The notes beneath the pieces are model-generated. The model saw only the letters and a program-made list of their open reading frames with translations, was not told the origin of the DNA and did not search any database. A stretch of 64,000 nt of DNA from Wyeomyia smithii (lineage: Eukaryota; Arthropoda; Insecta; Diptera; Culicidae): NCBI RefSeq assembly GCF_029784165.1, contig NC_073696.1, positions 177,561,825-177,625,824 on the forward strand. Direction: 5' to 3'. This document shows, in pieces, positions 25,001-34,000 of this stretch. A program made the position numbers and the translations under genes. The stretch's first letter is position 1; every line of letters starts with the position of its first letter.

Positions 25001-28000
25001 AAATCGTTCACTTACCTAGAGCACCATACTTGAGGAGTTCTACCTGTAAGTCAATCAAGGATGGAACCGTTTTTTTGTAATTCAAGCGTTGCAATAGCAA
25101 CGACAGTGTTTCGTGGTATATATAAATCAATTCATCCTTTGATTTTTCCAACACGTCGTATGACGGCGAGGACGTCAGGAAGTACACTAAATCTATTATA
25201 GGTGAACCAACGACGCAATTTTGGAAATCAATCTGAAATTCATCAATGAAATAATGCAACTCTGTTTTTATCTGCAAAATACTTACAAAAACAGCATCGA
25301 CAAGTTCAGTATTGTCATACTTGTACATTATGTTGTTGGTCCAGAAGTCTCCATGGTTCAGCACTTTAAATCCATGACAATCGCTACCGTATGCTTCTAT
25401 GGCCTTTTGTAAAGCTTTTTGGGGTAAAGTTTTCAGTTTATTCGCGACATCGGCGTTAATTCCTAACTCGGATGCATTATCTGCAACTGTTGTCAACGCG
25501 TTTACAAAATATTTCAATTTATCCATGTGGTTAGAATGAAAAGTTCCCTTCGTAAACTTCGACAGCTCATTTGGATGCTATATGGAAGAAAAAATAAAAA
25601 TCAAAATTGTTTTTCCTGGTATGTAGCTCATATTGACGAAATGTTTTTGAAATCCCAATAAGATAAGTACCTCAATCAATTGCGTGGCACTAGCAGCATG
25701 AAAGAATGCCAACTTTTCGATTGCCATTTTGCTTTGTTCCAAATTTAACCCAAGCTGCTGGTTTTCTACACTGAATCCTCGAACAGTTAAATCTTCCAAT
25801 ACCAGTATATTCGAAGAAACGTCTGACGAATAGATGAGCCTGGAAAAAGTCGGACATATGATACATATGAAACGTGGATTGTATCAAGATTGAGAATACA
25901 TATGCTATTGTGGACTGGATCAATGTTAAGTGCTTTGTAGAGTATTATGATTTACAAGAACGCTTGCTAATGGATAGAAAACATAGCTTATGGACCTAGT
26001 TTTTTCAAAGCTCTGATATTCCTTTATAACAATACCAATAGTAATGTCATAAACACTTATAATTAGAAAAATGTTTGTTTAACCAATCCGTAAACTGTAA
26101 ATAAATTATAAGCTTCAATTGGCCCATAACTTATCGTTATCGTAATGACGACTGCCGGTAGTCGTATTATTCATCTGAAGCTGTATCGGTTACCCTAGCT
26201 CTGGCATAAAGTTCACTTATCAATTGAACAAAAAAAACTGATAAGGCCAATCATTTTGTATTGATCAGTTTCGGCTAGAGTGCATTCCATATTCTGTCAT
26301 GTGTATTGCCGAATTATTATCAAATTATGCAACGAGTTGTCAGCTGACAGGTACTTACTGAGGCGCTAGTTCAACGGCTCCTCCAAGTTTCGAAATGGTA
26401 GCTATCATCTTTGGGATTACATTCTTATAGACAAAAATTTCCTTGTCGAACACATCACTTTTCTCGAACTCTGCGACCAGTTTACCTTCAGCAGGCTTTA
26501 TTTTTGCCACGAATGTTATTAAATTTTCGGTAGGACTCTCTTTCGATGTATATCTTTAATTTGTGAGTAAAAGAAGTATTATTCAATTAGAAACACACAA
26601 GAATAATACTTACTTCACGAGAATCCTATTCATGGAAGACCTCGCGTACGGATCGTTTATTTCAGCGGTCGCCGGTTCTACATCGTAGGTTTTGATTTTC
26701 ACTTCCGATTCGCCATACTGCGTTTGTATCAGATTGGTCAGGAAAAGCGAATTGACAAATTTTGTCTCGTGGGTTTTCGGCATGATTGACACTTGAACAC
26801 CTGTATACACCAACTAGCAAATTCAAATTGATTCAAACAGCGCCCGTACAGTTTTCCAGTAGCCTCTTGTTCCATACCAACACATGGCGCTAGAAGTCGT
26901 TATCAGAACGTGTACTATCGAACGATTCGCAGGTTTTTGGGAATCTTTATAATGTGTTTTTGTTTGATATCGTGACCAGGAGCGGTTTAAAGTGAAGGTG
27001 AAGCTGGCGATCGACTGCTCGTCGAATGTCGACGGGCGCCAGATGAGTATGCAAGAACAATGAAAAAATTAAAACTCAGTAAACAATAGTAATTTTAATT
27101 TTCGGCAGTTTCAATGAGCTATCTTTCGTTTTAGACTGCTATCTCATGGAATAATCGTGTCACTGGAAATGAATGCTCTTAATATAAACTAAAAAATAAA
27201 GGGGAGATGGGTAAGCTAAACCATTTTTCGTCTGTAACTCAAATCACCCTTAGTCCGCCCCTGACCGTGACATCGGTGTAATATGCATTTCGATGTGAAA
27301 TATGGTTTATTTGGTGGTTCGATTGCGAGCAAAAGTAAAGCACACAATGACACATCTCGCGAGTTGGTCACGTGTTTTCATTAAGCATTTGAAGAGTTTG
27401 TGGTGGGTAGGTACAAAAACAATATTATACTATAGTAGAAATGTTAATTTTAATATTGTCGTCAAAAATATTAACGGAGATTGTTTTTAAAACTGAATTT
27501 CGACCATATCACCAATGCTATGAAGGTTTTTTTCACAGAACATTTATTTGATTTTTTATGTTTCATGAGTCATTCAAACACTTCGTTTTCGTACATTCCT
27601 CTTCCTTATGTTATAATAAGCTCAAACATTGATTTCTTTTTCGTTTCAAAATCATTTCTTTCGTCAACCAATTTTGCGATTTTTCAAGATAATTAGCAAT
27701 AAAAATATACTAACTCCCACATTTACTTACCCTCTAACATCAAATGTTGAATATAAACAAGCTGAACGCGTAGTGACTACACTCACGTATAGTTAGTTAC
27801 AGTAGAATTGTCCTCATCAAAAACAATGTTAACGAATTTATGCAAACTTTCGCAAGTTCAATTGAATATCGTTTGAATAAACTGTTGGTTTCGATCAGTT
27901 TCGCTCATAATACGAAATCATGCCGTATGTTTTTTTCATCACAAAATTGCATGATTTACCAAATTGAGCGCAGTTGACAGCAAAAAAACAATTCACTTTA

Positions 28001-31000
28001 CTTTACTTTACTCTACTTTACTTCACTTTACTTTACTTTACTTTACTTTACTTTACTTTATTTTACTTTACTTTACTTTACTTTACTTTACTTTACTTTA
28101 CTTTACTTTACTTTACTTTACTTTACTTTACTTTACTTTACTTTACTTTACTTTACTTTACTTTACTTTACTTTACTTTACTTTACTTTACTTTACTTTA
28201 CTTTACTTTACTTTACTTTACTTTACTTTACTTTACTTTACTTTACTTTACTTTACTTTACTTTACTTTACTTTACTTTACTTTACTTTACTTTACTTTA
28301 CTTTACTTTACTTTACTTTACTTTACTTTACTTTACTTTACTTTACTTTACTTTACTTTACTTTACTTTACTTTACTTTACTTTACTTTACTTTACTTTA
28401 CTTTACTTTACTTTACTTTACTTTACTTTACTTTACTTTACTTTACTTTACTTTACTTTACTTTACTTTACTTTACTTTACTTTACTTTACTTTACTTTA
28501 CTTTACTTTACTTTACTTTACTTTACTTTACTTTACTTTACTTTACTTTACTTTACTTTACTTTACTTTACTTTACTTTACTTTACTTTACTTTACTTTA
28601 CTTTACTTTACTTTACTTTACTTTACTTTACTTTACTTTACTTTACTTTACTTTACTTTACTTTACTTTACTTTACTTTACTTTACTTTACTTTACTTTA
28701 CTTTACTTTACTTTACTTTACTTTACTTTACTTTACTTTACTTTACTTTACTTTACTTTACTTTACTTTACTTTACTTTACTTTACTTTACTTTACTTTA
28801 CTTTACTTTACTTTACTTTACTTTACTTTACTTTACTTTACTTTACTTTACTTTACTTTACTTTACTTTACTTTACTTTACTTTACTTTACTTTACTTTA
28901 CTTTACTTTACTTTACTTTACTTTACTTTACTTTACTTTACTTTACTTTACTTTACTTTACTTTACTTTACTTTACTTTACTTTACTTTACTTTACTTTA
29001 CTTTACCCTACTTTACTTTACTTTACTTTACTTTACTTTACTTTACTTTACTTTACTTTACTTTACTTTACTTTACTTTACTTTACTTTACTTTACTTTA
29101 CTTTACTTTACTTTACTTTACTTTACTTTACTTTACTTTACTTTACTTTACTTTACTTTACTTTACTTTACTTTACTTTACTTTACTTTACTTTACTTTA
29201 CTTTACTTTACTTTACTTTACTTTACTTTACTTTACTTCACTTTACTTAATTTTAATTACGTATCCACATCACTCGCCCAAGTAACGCACAAAATATGTT
29301 AGAAAATAATTACTTTCGTTGTATTACTACGATACTACGAAAGTAGCCATATATGTGTACTACAAGCGCAATTGAAAACTTGTGTTGTTATATTGTGTTT
29401 GAAGTTGTTTTTCATCAGTAATACAACCACATTTTGAAAACTAGCTCGTTTTTTCTGGTTTTGGAGATGTTTATAATTAACATGAGTTCAACAACAGGTA
29501 TTTTCGTAAGACATAACACCATCTAATAACAACACTACGTACCTGTAAAGTGCATTTCCTTAGGACAAAGGTCGCGCAACCAACTGCAAATTACCTGATT
29601 AAATTACTATTCAAATTCTCCAATTTTTGTTATTAAAGTACCAGCCACATGCGACTTTAACCCGGATGACGTAAACCGCATGTTTCTTTCAAGTTGCCAG
29701 CCCAGCGAACCCCGGAGCGGTTTTTGGCAAATGCCTGAATCACCATACAGTTTTTCATTCCGGCCTGTACATTGCTGGGAAGTCGTCAACGTTATATGGA
29801 ACATCAAATCGAATGCAACAGGACTAGACGGGCTGCCGATTAAATTTATTAAAACAATTTTTCCATTCGTTATACACCAAATAACGCATATTTTCAATAG
29901 AGTTATAGCAACATCAAAATTCCCCACATGCTGGAAACGTGCCAAAATTTTGCCTCTGAGAAAAAAAACCGCATCTGAATTCTTTGTCGAATCTCAGGCC
30001 AATTAGTATCTTGTGCGCTTTATCGAAGGCCCTCGAAAAACTGCTCGAGCAACAAATGTTGTCCTACATTGCAGAGCAAAACCTGCTAACTGAATACCAA
30101 GCCGGTTTCCGCAAAGGACAGAGTATTCAAACTGCAGCGCTTCGAGTGTACGATGATTTAGCTGCAAACATTGATAAGTAAGGCACTGCTGTACTGTTAC
30201 TCTTGGATTTCTCAAAGGCATTTGATACCATATCCCACCGTAAGCTCTGCTCTAAACTTAAAACACAATTCAATTTTGCTAACTCTGCTGTTTTCCTGCT
30301 GAAATCGTATCTGGAAAAACGAACCCAAATTGTATTCTGCGGCGATCGACAGTCTGATGAAACCAATACTACTTCCGGCGTTCCGCAAGGCTCTGTATTT
30401 GGACCTCTACTATTCTGTTGTCATGTGAATGATTTACCAACCGTCCTAAAGTACTGCTCGATACAGCTGTATGCCGACGACGTTCAGCTGTATATTAGCC
30501 ACTCTGGAATACCCATACAAGATCTTATCAGGATGATCAACGCCGATCTTGAAAGAATTGCTAAGTGGTCACAGCGCAATCTACTGTTCGTCAATCCTTC
30601 CAAAAGTAAGGCACTATTAATCAAGGGAAGACGTAGAACTGCTCCACCTAATCCGTTGCCACCAGTCAAATTGGACAGACAGACAATAGAATGGGTGGAT
30701 AGTGCCAAAAATCTCGGCTTCATTTTTCAATCTGATCTTCAATGGGACAGCCTGATCAGTCAGCAATGCGGTAAAATATACGCTAGCCTTCGCTCGCTCT
30801 ACTGCTGCGCCTCATTTGCTCCTATTGATACACGTCTGAAGCTTTTTAAGGCTCTTATACTGCCGCACTTTATGTTCGGTGACCCACTTTTGATCAACGC
30901 ACGTTCCAGCGACATGGAAAGACTACGTATTGCCTTAAATTGTTGTGTACGTTTCGTATATGGCCTGAACCGCTACGCTCACGTGACACACCTGCAAAAG

Positions 31001-34000
31001 AGCTTGATCGGATGTCCTTTGACCACCTTCTACGCTTACCGCTCATGCATGTTCCTACACAAGCTGCTCTCAACACGTTCTCCTCAATTACTGTTCCAGA
31101 AATTACTGCCGCTGCAAGGACGACGTCTTCAAAATCTAATAGTTCCACCAAACAACACAACCTGTTACTCTAACTCACTGTTCGTTCGAGGTGTAGTCAA
31201 TTGGAATACATTACCTATTGCAACCAAACGTTCAACCTCAGAAGTAGTTTTTAAGAGGGGCTGCCTAGAGTTTTGGAATCGATGACAGTATATAAATGAT
31301 TAGAAGTTTTATTATTATATGAAATATTAATAGTCAATAAGATGTGCATGTTTAAGTAGATATTAAAAAGTTGACATTGTATGTGATCCTGTACGACATC
31401 AAAGGTAGCAATTTAAAAAGGAGTTCCTTTACGCTACTGGCAATAAACAAACAAACAAACAAATTATTTGAACGATTTCTACATTTATTCGAAGCTAATA
31501 AAAATGTGCCATCAGAAGATAAACAAAACTCTTGCAGTGTAACCAATATCACTCCAATTTTTGTTATCGTATATTTAAGAACGTTTTCTAGTTTTGTTAG
31601 ATTTTATGTCCAGATAACGTTGAAACTATGCGAAAACTTTTTTTTTATAACTTTATTGAGGTGGCTTTCAGCCACAGGCTGGTTCGCCACCATCTATGCG
31701 AAAACAATTTTAATATTCAAGCGAAAGAAACAACTCATTTTGAAAGGGTAAATATATTTTTTTATCATTAATTAAACATGCCTCTGATGAAAACGATCGT
31801 CGATCTAGTTGCACTGCGCATAACAACACATTTGCGTATGCGCTGGTGCCGTAGGTTACTGTACTCGAGATGTATTTAGCTACTTCATTCTATCAAGTTT
31901 GCTTGCTTCCATGCAGTTCTGTAATACTTCATATAGTATCCATCATTGCGCGATAGAGATGTCATGGAAAAGGTAACGTCAACTATTCTATAACAACGTA
32001 TGTTACTTGGGCGATCTTGGGTTAGTCTTCTCCAATCGCTAAGGCGTCATTCATATATTACGTAACGCAGAAAAACCAACATACCTTTGATCATCGCTCG
32101 ACACTCGTGGCCATAGAAACTGGTACACCGGGAGAATCAGTGTTAGGAGTGCAAAATTCGTACGAACATGCACATGGACCTGAAATACGTATACTGTAAA
32201 ATATCCTGTTTGATACCCTCATCTATCTCATTCTCATTACCAATACTCGACGAACTTCCACGCTCTCTACAAGTCACATGTAATTTGTTTTGGTAGAGTT
32301 GATGGTGAGAATTTTCGCTACTTCCCTTTCAAAAGGTTCGAGTGCCTGTTCCACTGCTCTGCGGTTGATACCGACGATATTAATATCATTCACAGAGTCG
32401 AGTAGCACATACGCTAGCTCCCTCTGTTATACCCTCCAAGGAAATAAAAAACAATAGATTCGAGAGTTGTCGAGAGTTGAGCCAGTCGTCGTAGGCTCGA
32501 GTCTCGGTCGGCTGCGAAGTCTGTGTATCAAAAACAGAAGGTCACGTTCCGAATCGGAATGTAGCACCATGGCTTTGCTTTGCTTTAGATTCGAGAGTTC
32601 GTCATCTTACTTCAGACCGTCCAACGTCACAAACGGGTTAGAAATTACGCCCGCTATCCTGATGCGAATCGTCAAAGGTAGCACGAATCTGCTTAAATCT
32701 CTTTCCTGTCGTTGGCTGCACATGGCAGGAATTGGCACAGACCAATTCCTGAAAGGGATAACTTGTATACGTTGGCGAGCCGGGCGCGAATCGTTCCTAT
32801 CAGCTGATGATGATCCGAGTCGACGTTTGGGCCTCGGAAGGACTCCATATTGAAGACGTCTGAGAAATGCCTTTCAGGCAACCAGAATATGGTCAATTCA
32901 AGAACAAGTAGCCGAATAGCTTTTCGTGTAAAGTATGTGTTACAGATTGCTACCTAGTTGCGACAAAGTTCAGCAACCTCAGGCCATTCTCAATACTGGT
33001 ACCCTGGAGGCTGTGCCTGTCAGTAATGGAACGGAAAGATAAATTTTCACTGATAAATTTGAGTCCACTAGAGCGCTTTTTCCGTCAGGTTGCTGGTAGT
33101 TGAAGCTTTCATAAACAATACGATACATCTCTTCACTCTCCCAGCTGGTCTCGAGGTGCGATGCTGGCATAACAAGCCAGTTGTCGTAGGTTCGAGTCTT
33201 AGCTCGGGAGAGACTGTTAGTGTCAGTAGAATCGTAGCGCTAGCCCCGTAATAGTCCTGTACAGTTAACAGTTGGCTGCGAAGTATGTGTACAATAAACA
33301 GAAGGTCGAGTTCCGAATAGGAATGTAGCACCAAGGTTATTGCTTTTTACATCTCTTCACTAATGAACGCCCTACCTTAACTTGGATAGGACCGAAATGA
33401 CTAGACCATCATGCGATGGAGAACCTGAGGGATGTGCTTGGAGGTTGTTGTAATCTGTTGTTTTAACCATAATTGTCAGCTTTCTTAAGCAATATTTACT
33501 CCGAGGTCATAGCATTCGTACCTTCCGGGCGATGTTTTATGGTGAACTTCGAAGTAATGGGGGAGTCTCGATTTCGTTTTTAGGTTTATTAGGTACTGTA
33601 TTTGTTTTATGCTTTGGCTGCTTCTGGTTTTCATATGCCTAACAATTTAGCGGGCTTTAATGATGTGTAACAGTTGACAGGTACGCTTCCATATTTCTCA
33701 GTGATTGTTCTTGATTTTGAGAAGAGATGTTTTGCAATAGTACACACTGTTAATATAGTCTCTACGTTCTACGTGAGGAAATTGTATTATACACTTGATT
33801 TTAGATAATCAACATTTTAGATAATCAATCAAGTTTATAACATAATTTCAATTGTAATTACGTTCATGATGTTTATCAAATAAATCTGTTTTTTTCACCT
33901 GATATTGTCAGCCTCAAAAGTCAAAGAAGGAACGAAAAATACGCTCTAGTAAATGTGTTTAAATCTTTCATTTTTGTAATTATATTAATGTCATGATAAA

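Noticed and set aside
27964..29302. Long open frames of 428-442 codons encoding LYFTL repeats
   Set aside because: They are an automatic result of a 5-bp unit without stop codons; no promoter, splice signals or non-repeat protein parts support a gene.
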